Positions 10,079 through 21,579 of a DNA stretch of 64,000 nt are shown in pieces. A program made the position numbers and the translations under genes. The DNA lies in contig CM056550.1 in NCBI GenBank assembly GCA_029721515.1, positions 31,273,119 to 31,337,118 of the forward strand, given 5' to 3'. This stretch comes from Synanceia verrucosa. Taxonomy: Eukaryota > Chordata > Actinopteri > Perciformes > Synanceiidae. Numbering within the stretch: the stretch's first letter is position 1; every line of letters starts with the position of its first letter. Below the pieces are notes generated by a model. That model made no database searches and was not told where the DNA came from. It was given only the letters and a program-made list of their open reading frames with translations.

Positions 10079-13000
10079 CTTTGAACAAGCAAATGAAACT
10101 CAGTCACCCACATTCTGAGTGAATGCAAACCTTTGGAGATTCTCACATCCACAATATTCATAATTCTCAGTTGCTCTGTTAGAGAGAAAAGTGTCATTTT
10201 ATGCACTGGCGAATGAGATATGATGCAGACACTCAACCTGATTGAGCTGGCTGGTGATGGCAATGGAATAAGGGATGATCTCCTGAGGGTTGCCATGTTG
10301 GACTAAAGCCCACAGCTCCGTTTGGCTCTTGTTTCTGAGCCACTGACTGGTGACTTCATTCCTTGGGGGAGTATTAACTGTCAACATCCTGGAGAATCAG
10401 GAAATGAGATTTGGCACAATGTATGATAACGTAAACAATTTTTCTAAACTTTGACTGTAAAGTAAAGTATAGTGACAGGTGTTGCACATGGCAACAAACA
10501 GAATAGTGATGTCTATTTTGACTTGGCTGCATCCCACCCTGGGAGTTTACCTGTTCAGAGCAATGACCTTTGCCCCCAGATGGTCCTCTACAAGCAGTGT
10601 AACTGTGATAACTGACTCGCTGCTCTCTTGACTTCCCTTTGGGACCAAGCTGCCATATGTTGAACGAGTACCTCTGGGGAGAGGAATGACAAGACAAAAA
10701 GACAAACAGCTTAAGCTTAAAATCCAAAGCTAAATGAAGTATCTAATATTCACAGATCACTCTTCCTTGTCTAATAACAGCTGCAGGTTGAGGCCTGTAT
10801 TCACCTGTACAGAGTGAGCAGGGGACACATCAGGCTGATGGGCTGGCATGGTGCTACCTGGAAGGTATAGACGAGCTGAGATGCCTTGCTTTCATCATCT
10901 CGCCAACCTGCCCAAAGGTAGAAGTTAGTGAAACACAGTCGGCAGAAAAATATTTGTGGTTTAGTTTCTGAAAATCTGCTTTGTATCAGTCTTGTATCCC
11001 ACTTGCAAGAACATGACCATGAATAAATAAGTAACAATCACCCTCAATTTTACTTTTGTTTGACCCACCCACCCAGGGGGGATTTTCTCACTGGTTATAC
11101 TCACCGGGTTTTGTCCAGAAGGTAACCCACAAATTGCAAAAACTTGTAAAAACCCACTGCCCGTCGACCTATTTACTACGACCCAGTTAGGTTAAGAAAA
11201 ATCATCATGGTTGGGCTAAAATAAAAATGCCAACTAAGTAAATTATGTACAGAAGAAATGTCATATAAGTACTGAAAATAACTACAACAGTCTCCTGGTT
11301 AAAAGTCACGTGTTTGTTGGACCCATGTACAGCATGTGAGTGTTTTTTCCTGCATTTTATTCTACCTCACTAGCTCTGAGTGCAGCATATTTACACAAAT
11401 GCATTTCCTTCAGTACAAACTACACGCTAAAAGATTATTATGGATTATCATGTGTATCATGTTGCAATCAGCAAGAAAGCAGGATGACCACTTTTTCTCC
11501 AGTGAAAATGACAAAGATAATAATTGATGCAAACTAGATTTAGTAACATGTCTGTTACTACCTGAGCAGTTGTAGGTGACCACTGTCTCCAGCAGATATA
11601 TATCTGACTCTGGACTGAGATCGCACTGGCCTCCGTATGGTGGATTGTTTGGCAGTATTGTCAGGCTGGCGCTGCCCCAGCGCCCTCTGCCAGGCTGGGA
11701 TACATTTAGAGTGAAGGTGTAACTCTGCGCTGCCTGCAGGACACCTGAATGCACCACCAAATTGGGAGAGTGTCTCCCTGTGGAGGTGGAGACCTCGTTA
11801 AGGTCAAACGTCACGCCTGTCTGGTCCTCAGCACTCCATTTGTACTGTGACAAGACACATGAATGAATCATAATAACACTGAATGGCTTATTGTCTGTGA
11901 ATATACTGTATATATACTTCTTGGTTGCAAATAATAGCCCATTGTACTGTTCATGTATCTAGTCAGTCAAGCATTGCTAAGATTTAATATAGCTGAAACT
12001 GTCAATTAACTAATTCATTCTCCAAAACAGATAATTCACAATTAAAACAAAATAACAGTAGAGACAGCAGCGCAGTGTGTTGTACTACCAATGCATTTTT
12101 GTTTATCATGTATTTAAATAAATACTTCTGCGATGATTTTTGCTGTTACTTTTATTTGTATCTTCATGACAAGACTACTGAATTATTCTCAAAATGGGTG
12201 AAATTTAATTTATTTTAAACATGAATATACATAACCTGACAGTGTTTGTCACAATCATTACCTGAGCCTTGTCATCACACTGTCCACATTGTCCTGAGAG
12301 GATGATGGGGCTGGTGTAACTGTTGTGGTGAGGAGAGGACAGGACAGAGCAGGACACACACTCCACAACCACAGGAAGCACAGGAGCTTCACAGACAGTC
12401 ACCTGAAGATAACAGACAGAGGTATGTTCAACAGATCAAACTAACTTCATTTAGCTTTTCTCAGCTCAGCTGCAGGAGACTTGAGGGGGATATTGAGTAA
12501 TACTCACTGTCTGGTTGACAGAGGCAGGTCTCCTTCCTGCCTTGTGTACAGTGAGGGTGAAAACGTAGACTGTTCCTGGGTGCAGATGGATGCTGGGTAG
12601 AGTCATTTTACTACTGTTACTCCCCTTGGACCACTGTGCAAAATGAGACTCTGTGGAGTTCTGAAAATATCAAACACCCAGGTGTTATTGTCTCCAACTC
12701 TGTATGGTGCTGTGGCTTAGCTGGTTAAATTGCCTGCCTTGTAAACAGGAGGTACTGAGTTTAAATCTGAACAGTGCCTTTTGGCACTGTAGTGACTGGT
12801 TCAAGTCCAGGTTGGACCAAGTGTGGAGAGTGGACTGGTAGCTCTCCTCTAATGAATGAGCATGTGTGTGTTTCATAACCTGTGTGTGATGCGCAACAGA
12901 AAAATAATAATAACGGAGTGAAAACTGTAATTTCCCCATTGAGGGATCAATAAAGTAATTCTTTTTCTACAAACAATAGATCACAAGTGGGAGTTTGATC

Positions 13001-16000
13001 ATATATCAAAGTTTTTTTTCTTATCTTATATTTCCTTATCGAACTCATCCATCCATCCATTATCTACCGCTTATCCTCATAGGGTCGCGGGGGCCTGGAG
13101 CCTATCCCAGCTGTCTTAGGGTGAAAGGCAGGGTACACCCTGGACAAGTTGCCACCTCAATGCAGGGCACAGAGACAGACAACCACTCACATTCACACCT
13201 ATGGTCATTTTAAATTAGCCAATTAACCTAATCCCCATGCATGTTTTTGGATGGTGGGAGTAAGCTGGAATACCTGGAGAGAACCCACGCAGACACGGGG
13301 AGAACATGCAAACTCCACAAAGAAAGGCCCTGGGCCCAGGATTCAAACCCGGTACCTTCTCGCTGTGAGGCGTCAGTGCTAACCACTATACCACCGTGCT
13401 GCCCTAACTTATACTAATATATTTTCATTATTTTAGTCATAAGTTAAAATGCATGCTATATTTAAAATATTTTCTCCGCTTCACCTTGCTGTCAAACTGC
13501 TCTTTCTAAAAGTGAACTGAAGCCATTTTGTCCACTAAAGCAACCAGACTCCATTGACAAAAAAGGTGAAAATAATCTACATGTAGTGTACACTTAAACT
13601 GGGAGTACACTGACTATTATCTACTGTAGTAATACACTGACTATGGACGAGGACCTCAAACAAACCAATTCAAAACACCCAAACTATCTTTTTAACTTCA
13701 AGTTGGTTGTTACCATGGTAATGATGGTCCAGTGGTACTGTAGTGTGTCCTCCACTCCTGGCTCTACGTCAGGGTCTTCAGACTCAGATCCGTCCAGGAT
13801 GAGGTCACTGAGGCTGGACCACACTCTGTGTGATCCTCCCTTGATGACAGCTACCAGGGTCGAGTGGACCACTGTGACTCTGGTTTTTCTCTGGACAAGT
13901 AGTGGAGTTCCTTTGAGTGAAACAGTGAATACCAGGCAATAATGTCCCACATCGAGCGTATGCTTCGGGAGAGAGAGAAAAGGGGAAGTTGCATCTACAT
14001 GACTGCTGAGATGGATTTTGTTTCCAAAGAGTTCTACATTGGTGCAATCTGACTCTCTAACTATCTCCCACAGGTAGCTGGCTTTGTAAGCAGAGCAGTT
14101 AATGTCCACGGTGGCTTCAAAGAAACTCTGTCTGGACCTAAAGATGGTAGACTGGGTCTGGACAAGAGAAACTTGAGGGCTTGGACACTGGATCTTCTCC
14201 ACCTCCACGTATAGCTGTGTGGACACATGGCGAACACTGTTGTGAACTCTGACCATGACACTGTATTTCCCAGGAATATAATAAGTATGATTGACTGTGT
14301 TAGAGTCCGTCGCCAGTGCGTCATTAGAATCGCCAAAGTCCCAGAGGTATCTGGGATCGCTTCCTCCATTCACTTCTGCAGAAAATCTGACAGCATATCC
14401 AACAAATATTCTTTGTGAATGACAGACAAGCCTGATCTTCTTAACAGGCCACTGAACAGCAGCAGTAGCATTTAGCACCTTGGAGCAGATCCCATTGGTG
14501 GCGAGCACGCTAAAAGACAATGAACCACTTTTTAGTGGAGTAAAGATCACTTCTTGTCCCATAAGCCAGGTGGGCTCAGACCCCACCGACCGAAATGTCC
14601 AAGTGTAGTGGACTGGGAGTACACTTTGAACTTCTGCCTTGAACTGGACTCCTTTCACAGCTTCTAGAGCACCAGAACAACAGTTCACTAGTTGCAAACC
14701 TTGAATATGCTCAGTCACCAGGATGCTAGAGGATACCTCTACACTACTGACCTGGTTCCAACCTTTGACTGTAACTGGATGTGTCACCACTGGAAGGCTT
14801 GACGTGGTGAACCGTCCTCCAACAATGCCCTGCGTATGAATCCAGTCTTTGCTTTGAAAGGTTATAGCAAAGCTTACATTACTTCCTTCAGAGATCATTG
14901 GAACAGAAGTAACTTGCTCCTCTGTGCAGACAGAAGACTTGGAAATGTTCACCGTCAGACCTTTGATTGCATCCTGGACTGTGACACTGTGTGAAACCAA
15001 TTGCCAATTGATCCCATTGGAGACATTCAAAGACACCTGATAGACGCCTGCATGTGGAAAAGCATAGGTAAAGGTCTGATCAGAAGCTTTAAAAAGCACA
15101 GCACCTCTAACGGTCCACTTCCAGAGCAGATTGCTACCCTTACGAATAAGCCCATGGAGTTGAACAGCAGCACTTGCAGTGATATAAAAGGGATGTGTTT
15201 TACCTTCAATGTTAAAGTCCACCTCTTGGACCTCCTCCTGGACATTCAACTCTTTGCTGACATTGCTGTGGCTGAGGACATTCTGAACTGAAACTCTCAT
15301 GACAAATTGACCAACGTTTGTAAAAGTGTGGAGAAGAAAGGGGTTGAGTGTTTGCAGAGGTGACAGGTCAGATTGCACATACCAAAGATACTGTAGGTCC
15401 GAACCAGTAACCACAGATACGGATATATTCACTAATTTCCCTAATGCCACAATGGTTGATTGGGTTGCAATATGTGCACCTGTTACAAGCTGTACTGCCA
15501 GTAAAGAAACAATGCTGGTGGCCTCACCGAACTTGTTAGAAGCTCTAAGCTGAACTGAAATCTTTGAAGAGAAAACATTTCTGAGCAATTTCTGTCATGG
15601 CGATAGCACTAAAGGAGCTGCTAAACCACTTAAATTGGTAACCTCTCATCGGTTCAGGGGCAACTAACACTCTGAAGCACACCTCCTCTCCCACTGCTGC
15701 CACTTCCTGTGATGACTGTATGGTCATATTGGTTATGGGCGCCTCGACACAGATACTCGTATTAAATGATACAGATGTAACTGAGCTAAACACAGTCAGA
15801 CTAATAAGAAAAATCCCCTGGCCTTGAAATTTGTGCATAGTTGTCGACTGTCCCCTAATGACAGCCAGAGGTGATCCATCTCCAAACAGCCAATGGAAAG
15901 TCAAAATAGATATGTTCCCATTCACCAGAGCGGTAAGCTGTAGGCTTCTTCCACTCATGATGCATTCTGTAGGGAGTACTCCAATAACAGCCAACCTGCA

Positions 16001-19000
16001 GACCTCAACACTGACAGACTGATGAGCTTGGCTGACAGAATTTGAGACGGTTACATCTACTGTATAATTCCCTGGTGACTTATAGACGTGAGAGATGGAA
16101 CCATCTGTGAGGTTTTCCTGCAGAGATCCATCACCAAAGTCAAAATCCCACACAAGACTGGTACCAGTGGTGACTGCAGCTCTGAAATCTGTTGTAGAGC
16201 TTACTTCACTGGGTCCGTTGTAGCTGACCGTTAATCCAGAGATTTTCTCCCTTACTTCCACCATGAGCCAGGTGGTGAGGACTGCAAGAGTGTTGTTGGC
16301 ATGCACTGTGATGTCATAAACCCCAGCAGACCCAAAAGTGTGGCTGACTTTACGGTCGATGCCTTGGACAGCTCCAGAGCCATCGCCAAAGTCCCATGTG
16401 TCGAAAACAGCGGAGGTGGAGGGCTCTGCAGAAGCTTCCAGAAGGAGAGTCTGTTGAACCAGGGGAATGGGAGGGGAAGAGGAAATGAGGAGGTGCGTTA
16501 ATTGAGGGCGGATGCTAATCTTCACGGAAGTGCCAGTGCTGTCATACTGGTTGGACACTTGGACTTGAAGCGTGTAGTCATCTGTATAAATCAAAGAGGC
16601 AGGAAAAAAAGATTTTACCTTGATGGACTGAACAGCATGCAAGTTCCATTGTTATCACCAAATATCACCAATATACAGAATTTTGAAGTTCTACATGAAT
16701 TAAACAGCCTTTCAAAAAAACTGAGATGAATTACAGGAACACATAAAAACAGAACTTAAGTGAGTTTTATTTGATTCTATTTTTCCTTTTATTTTACTTA
16801 TTTATTGTATTTAGCCTTTTTTCACATCTCTTTATATTGTTTTGTTACTTTACCTTTGCTGCTGTGGCACTGTAAATTTCCCCACTGTGGGATTGATAAC
16901 GGTTAATCTCATCTTTTTTTCTGTAAAAACACAAGCCAACCAAGAATAGTCTCTAAAGCTTGATTTGATGCCTGCTTAATTTGTATGATATTTAAAGCAG
17001 TAACTGACCTGCATGAATTTACTTTTTAGTTACTTGGGGGCAGGCCAGATATTATGCAAACACTACACTGACATAATCACTTTAGTAAAGTGAATATGGT
17101 AAACTTCTAAGAACCTTACACATCCAGCAGACATTTAGCATGAATTTATGCTTTAGGCTGTCTAAGCAATGTAAATCCAACACTCAATACAAGCACCCCC
17201 TCTATATATACATATAAATATTAAGTGTGTTTACCTGTGATAGGATATGTATAGTTCACAGAGTCGTGGATATACACTTGCTTCCCGTCTCTCTCCATAA
17301 GCCCTTCCATGGTCTGACATGGAGCAGACTTGGTGTGGATCACCTTGCTGCTGCCATCCCCAAAATCCCATCTATTTCCACATGGAAATTCAGAAGTACA
17401 TTTCAAGTGTCTTTGTTTCAAAGTCAAGGGTTTAAATTTGCCATCCTGATGATTTTCTTTGAAGATGTCTGAGGGTTATTTCTGAAAAATGCAATGCCTT
17501 ACCTGAAGGTGACTGGCAGGGAGATGTCCACTTTGACCCTGAGGGTGTAGAGATGTACAGCATCCACAGCTACAACCTCTCTGACTGACAGGAGCTCAGG
17601 CTCAGCTAACGGTGTCATTTTATCAGCGGTCAGGAGGATCTGTTGGCTCTGGGAGCTCACATGGTTGGAAGCTGTCACCTAGCAGAAAGATATCAGCTCA
17701 CAGGTTTTGTTGGAAAAAGAGCTCTAATGTAACTAAAAATAAGCGAGGGGTTATTTAAAATTAAAGAGACAACTAACTGATCTTACCCTGAGCTTATACT
17801 CAGCAGGTTTCTTGAACACAACACTGTAAGAGTCTCCTTCATGGGCAAACTTCTCCAGGTTGTCAACCACCCAGGTGAATTTGACTGAGGAGCCACTCTC
17901 CACAGTGGCTATAAATGACTACAGTGTAAAACATTGAAAAGACACAGAAGTTAGCCAATATGTAACCAAACTAAGGAACCAACATTTAGTTTCACATGTG
18001 TACATCTCTAACAGAATGTGTTTGTATTCTCACCTGTGGAGTGTCAACAAGCGTCCTGTGGCATCCGTGTGGCTCAACGGTAAGCCCTGTCACTGCCTCA
18101 TAGCCACAAACCCTGACACTCACCCTCTGAGAGTTCACTGCATCCATCACACTGATGTTCAGTGTTTGAACCCCAACTGAGGGCAATACCAGGGTCACGG
18201 AGGAGAACCAGGCATCATGGGACTGTCTCTTGCAGCCAGACCAAGACTGAGCCACCTCTTCTGGGCAAGGAAGGAAGGGGACCCCAGTCTGCAGGACTGG
18301 GCCTGACCATGAGCTCCTGGCTTTTTCTCCAGACAGGACCCTGACAACAATGAGTGTTGGGACATTGATTTGGACATGAATCTGGTTCTGATCGTCTGGC
18401 ATGGGGTAGATGACATTAAGTCCAAGTTCAGATTTGGGAGCAGTTTTCGGAGATAGATTGTCCACATATAGCATTCTCAGATCACACACCACCTTGTCCA
18501 CCCACTGACCTCCTTGGGGCAGGGAAGTGAGGCCTCCCTCCCACCAGCCTCCCCACTCAGTCCTCCTGAGGGACATTAACTGTGGCGCCAGGGGGAGTTC
18601 AGAGAGGTGTCACTGTTCAGGCAATGTAGGAATGATCCAGTGTCACGAGTGTGTTGTACAGCCACGATGTCATTAGGATACACAATGATCTCTCGGTCTG
18701 GAAGAAGCAGCTGTTACCAAAAAATAACAGGAGAAAGTATGAGGAATATATTTGGTGTTAAAACATCACAGGTCCACAATGGCTGCAGGTCAACTCACGC
18801 TTAGAGTTTTTAGCTCAGAGCTGGGGTTTATTCTCAGAGGCATGTCTGCCACCAGGTGGTAGAAGGGGGGTACTGCGGGGTATCTGGGAGGAAGCGCAAA
18901 GCCACGGCTCCCTGTTGCAGAGTCGTAGGGGCTGCAGGGGCTGGTGGTGGGTACACAGGCCTCCAGCAGGTGGCACCAGTACTATCCCATGCTGCAGCCC

Positions 19001-21579
19001 CCTGTGGTGTTCCACAGTGGTACCGCAGAGCAGCAGCTGAATGGATTAAAGAGAGAGCTGCAACCTGAGGAGTGAAGAGGGGATTATTATCTACAGAATC
19101 AAAAACACAGGAGCTCCAAGTAAGAAAAAAATGTCATAGTTGTATTCAGTAGTGTGCACTGAGTACAAAAACGTGGCCTGATTGTTGAAAATGTGTGCTA
19201 AAATTCCCTCTTTGGAGGCAAAAATGCACACGGAATTATCCTTTTGGGAGACAAATACACATAATTAAGTGCCCCCCTGGTCTGCAAAACACACTAAATT
19301 GAATTTTTGGGAGACAAAAACACACTAAACTGCCCTTTTGGTTGGATAAAACATGATAAAATATCCTTTTGGAAAGCAAAAATACACGCTTAAGTGCCCT
19401 CTTCAGTGGTGAGAACATGCTGTAGGCCACTGGTTGTACTGTACCTGGAGGTACCAAGTGGTGGTTGGGGTTGCAGTAAGGTCTGAGAATCTGGACACGG
19501 GCCACAGAGGACACTTGGCTGGGCTGTACCACCAGCTCAACTGATACCAGCTGACCTGCATGACTGAACCACAGCCCTGGGAAGAGCTGCATCTGTGGGA
19601 GTCAAAGAAGAACCAGGAAATTACTAACAACACAACACAAAACAACTTAACTTAGAAAAAAGAGACAACTACATATTGTTGGTTTCACTCAGAATGTGAA
19701 GTAAAGTGTGTTGTGTCTTTTTATTCCTTTGCCCATGTGAACCAATGGTTGTAGCAGGCCCCTTCTGGCCCACATCTATGAGGCTGCTAACCACTGATAA
19801 TACCCATTTAATGACCTGATAACTGTCTAACTGGCTGGATTCCCAATTGTTTTACTTTCTACCCCTTTACAATCAAGTAATTGTCAACTTGTATCCCTTC
19901 CTTTGAGATTTGTTAAATTTTTGAGCAGTGTAAAGTTCAACCAAGGAAGAATGTTCTCTTGACAGATTGTTTCGTACTTTTTTAATACTTAATCTCAGAT
20001 TTATAAAGTGACGCTTTAGGTTAGTTAACCAGTGTTATTTAGACAAACCTCTACTGCGAGTTGTCCGATGTCTGGAACATTGGGTAAGGGGTGTATCTGG
20101 GTGTGGGAATAGACACAGGTCAGCAGAACCAATCCAGTCAGGTAACTGTCCTCGGACGGTAAATACTCTGCATGAAGAGGGATCAGCAATGCATGAGGAT
20201 AAAATAAAAGTTGCCAGCAGTGTTAGTTTCAGTCTCTATCAAATCTTACCTTCCTCCACTGTGCCTGTGTTCCCAAAGCCATCTGAGTACACTGCCCCTG
20301 ACTGCCACTGGCTCCAGTCCACCATGCAGGAGTTACTGGCTCCACAGACCCAACCTGGTCAGTACCTTCTCCAATTGATCTCAGCCATACCCACTCAGTG
20401 TTTTGCCTAAACCAACACAAAAACAAAGTGGGAAGAGTATATTAAAATAAACACACATAAAGGAATGAATGGAGATTTGTTTGTAACACTCACATTGGAA
20501 ATGAGTGATGGAGGAAGTTTTGCAGATCCAGGCTGTCAGCAGATGCCAAATCTCCTCCCTGAATTTCTCTGTATGATTCCTGCGCCTCAAGCCATGAAGA
20601 GGTCATATCAGAGAGCCAATAGCACCGCTGGCTGTCCAGGTGGATCTGACCACCTTTTGGACAGGGAAAGTCCCCTGGAAGGCAGCACACACACAAGAGG
20701 AGGCATTTCTTAATGAAACACACCAGCTTAAAAAAATGATAAATAAAATCTACAGGCAGGTACAGTAAGATCCCCAGTGTCAGTCTGCACTTAATGAAAC
20801 CAGATGAGAGCAGGTTTAGCGTGAGTATCCCAGGTAATCACGACAGATGTTACAGCACAGGTGTTTCACATTAAGTATATTTTTTCATCACACATACACT
20901 CATTCGTCACCTGTAATGCTTCATTTTGAGACTGTTAGCGTCTGTTAACAGCTGTGACTTGTGTTGCCCTAATCAGGGATCATTTACACAAATTTCAGCT
21001 GACTCACCATATCAGTGCAAATAACGCTACTGGTTGACGTGACTGCTTGAAACACCGGAAAACCAGAAACCAAAATGATTCAAGTGAATAATGTTACTTT
21101 CTCTGCAAAATGAATGTGTTGTTTGTTGTTGGGGAGGAGGAGACGCTGAATATGTTTGTATGTTTTTAAAATAATTTGGATCAAACAATCTGAAATGAGA
21201 AATCACTGTGAGTCACAGGTAGATATCTCTGCATTTTAAGGGGTCTGACTTTGAATGGAAACTACTGAATTATTGTATATATTACACAGAGTCCGCATAA
21301 CCTTAGCAGCCTTTCCTAACCTCTGCATCATGACCATTTGCCACATCTCCACTAATAATGAAGCTGTAACAGCAGTCAATCGTGACCGACTTCACATCTC
21401 AATCAGAAAAGTGTCCAACTCCAGGGTTGACAAACAAAACCAGAATTTCCCCAAAAGAAAAAGTCACCCTTTTATTCTTAATTCAACACAAAATGAAGCT
21501 TCTCACCTCCAGCTGTGGTGATCAAAACCACACACAGAATCCACAGTCCCTGCTTTCGTGGCACAAGTGTACCTGTCAT
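9122..21579 (-). CDS. Polycystin-1-like gene, 20 exons, 3' part missing
   Basis: Polycystin-1 family proteins are large membrane receptors with PKD repeats, a REJ module, a GPS/GAIN site, PLAT and eleven membrane segments, pairing with polycystin-2 channels. Exons in order: 21579-21507, 20674-20494, 20406-20250, 20165-20049, 19592-19445, 19064-18799, 18710-18034, 17918-17787, 17678-17503, 17371-17235, 16581-13714, 12660-12508, 12402-12262, 11844-11562, 10907-10805, 10673-10551, 10388-10238, 10078-9941, 9563-9419 and 9325 into the gap. Phases match throughout once two 1-base indels are allowed. About 2100 residues are present: signal peptide, C-type lectin, Cys-rich region, about ten PKD repeats, REJ. 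The giant PKD-repeat exon parallels the large PKD1 exon 15. No LRR or WSC segment is seen. It is probably a pkd1b-type paralogue, but I cannot fix orthology. As assembled it has one stop codon and two frameshifts. Confidence 0.85.
10238..12660 (-). CDS. Polycystin-1-like exons 12-17: REJ module
   Basis: Exons 12660-12508, 12402-12262, 11844-11562, 10907-10805, 10673-10551 and 10388-10238 join in phase. They read as the REJ region: LPSIHLHPGTVYVFTLTVHK, VVVECVSCSV, QCGQCDDKAQ, YKWSAEDQTG, NPPYGGQCDLSPESDIYLLE, QLVYTFQVAPCQPISLMCPL, VTLLVEDHLGAKVIALNR, then NPQEIIPYSIAITSQLNQ. The proline and cysteine pattern (GGxC, CxxC) is typical of REJ. No frame disruption was seen in these six exons. Confidence 0.8.
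12707..12960 (+). repeat. tRNA-derived SINE in a polycystin-1-like intron
   Basis: It begins TGGCTTAGCTGGTTAA, an A-box-like tRNA 5' half, then a degenerate B-box (GAGTTTAAATCTGA). It ends with the tail AATTTCCCCATTGAGGGATC followed by AATAAAGTAATTC. Similar tails recur without the head at about 16868 and 31887. It is tRNA-derived and is not a functional tRNA. Confidence 0.65.
13045..13405 (-). repeat. tRNA-derived SINE (V-SINE/HE1-like), full length
   Basis: Read on the minus strand, the head TAGTGGTTAGCAC (A-box) and GGGTTTGAATCC (B-box) is followed by the body GGAGTTTGCATGTTCTCCCC and AAACATGCATGGGGATTAGG. The 3' tail is GATAATGGATGGATGGATG. Four related copies lie at 38962, 40815, 50838 and 61508. 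It sits in the intron between the giant exon and exon 12. Confidence 0.8.
13714..16581 (-). CDS. Polycystin-1-like giant exon 11: PKD repeats and start of REJ
   Basis: A single 2868-bp exon encodes about 955 residues. PKD-type cores visible in order include WDFGDGSGAV, WDFDFGDGSL, FHWLFGDGSPL, FKWFSSSF, YLWYVQSD, WKWTVRGA, YTWTFRSV, YLWDFGDSND and YLWEIVRE. It then enters the REJ module (SDLILDGSESEDPD, YHWTI). The acceptor is TATACAG at 16582 and the donor ATG/GTAACA at 13714. One extra base near 15589-15591 (an A-run on the minus strand) shifts the frame and makes a TAG at 15547-15545. Removing it gives phase 0 at the donor, as the next exon requires. This large exon corresponds to PKD1 exon 15. 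Confidence 0.85.
17235..17918 (-). CDS. Polycystin-1-like exons 8-10: PKD repeat region
   Basis: Exon 8 (17918-17787), exon 9 (17678-17503) and exon 10 (17371-17235) join in phases 0, 2 and 1. They carry Ig-like PKD folds: VKFTWVVDN and YSVVFKKPAEYKLRVTASNH, then the diagnostic WDFGDGSS in exon 10. PKD domains are extracellular beta-sandwiches in the polycystin stalk. The introns are short and contain no other gene. Confidence 0.8.
18034..18710 (-). CDS. Polycystin-1-like exon 7, broken by a 1-base deletion
   Basis: It begins LLLPDREIIVYPNDIVAVQH and runs to CLNSDTSLN. It then changes frame and continues RRTEWGGWWEGGLTSLPQGG, WVDKVVCDLRMLYVDN and later EAVTGLTVEPHGCHRTLVDT. In the first frame a TAA closes reading at 18578-18576. 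One missing base, most simply from the C5 run on the minus strand (18595-18591), explains the shift. The exon is 677 bp where 678 would restore phase 0 at both ends, which agrees exactly with a single lost base. Confidence 0.7.
18799..20165 (-). CDS. Polycystin-1-like exons 4-6: linker and Cys-rich region with a premature TAG
   Basis: Exon 4 (20165-20049) and exon 5 (19592-19445) encode a linker ending RPYCNPNHHLVPPG. Exon 6 (19064-18799) continues in frame with a Cys-rich, LDL-receptor-A-like segment: SSLFNPFSCCSAVPLWNTTG, then EACVPTTSPCSPYDSATGSR, then VPPFYHLVADMPLRINPSS. Between GGCSMG and YWCHLLEAC the codon is TAG (18984-18982), so the frame is closed by one nonsense codon although both flanks are plainly coding. 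TAG is one transition away from CAG (Gln). Confidence 0.75.
20250..20674 (-). CDS. Polycystin-1-like exons 2-3: C-type lectin domain
   Basis: Exon 2 (20674-20494) and exon 3 (20406-20250) are separated by a short intron and join within a Met codon. Together they read as a C-type lectin fold: CPKGGQIHLDSQRCYWL, then SWLEAQESYREIQGGDLASA, WVWLRSI, and WWTGASGSQGQCTQMALG. The usual Ca-binding WND motif is absent (the end reads AQWRK), so sugar binding through calcium is doubtful. In human PKD1 the equivalent domain lies after LRR, WSC and the first PKD repeat. Here it follows the signal peptide directly. Confidence 0.8.
21507..21579 (-). CDS. Polycystin-1-like exon 1: start codon and signal peptide
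   Basis: ATG is at 21579-21577. The 24 codons give a short basic start (residues 2-10, ending PRKQ) followed by the hydrophobic core LWILCVVLITTAGG, a textbook secretory signal. The donor is GGAG/GTGAG at 21507/21506. It leaves one base, which joins the lectin exon in frame. The start is chosen because it is the only ATG that gives a signal peptide in phase with exon 2. Confidence 0.8.
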
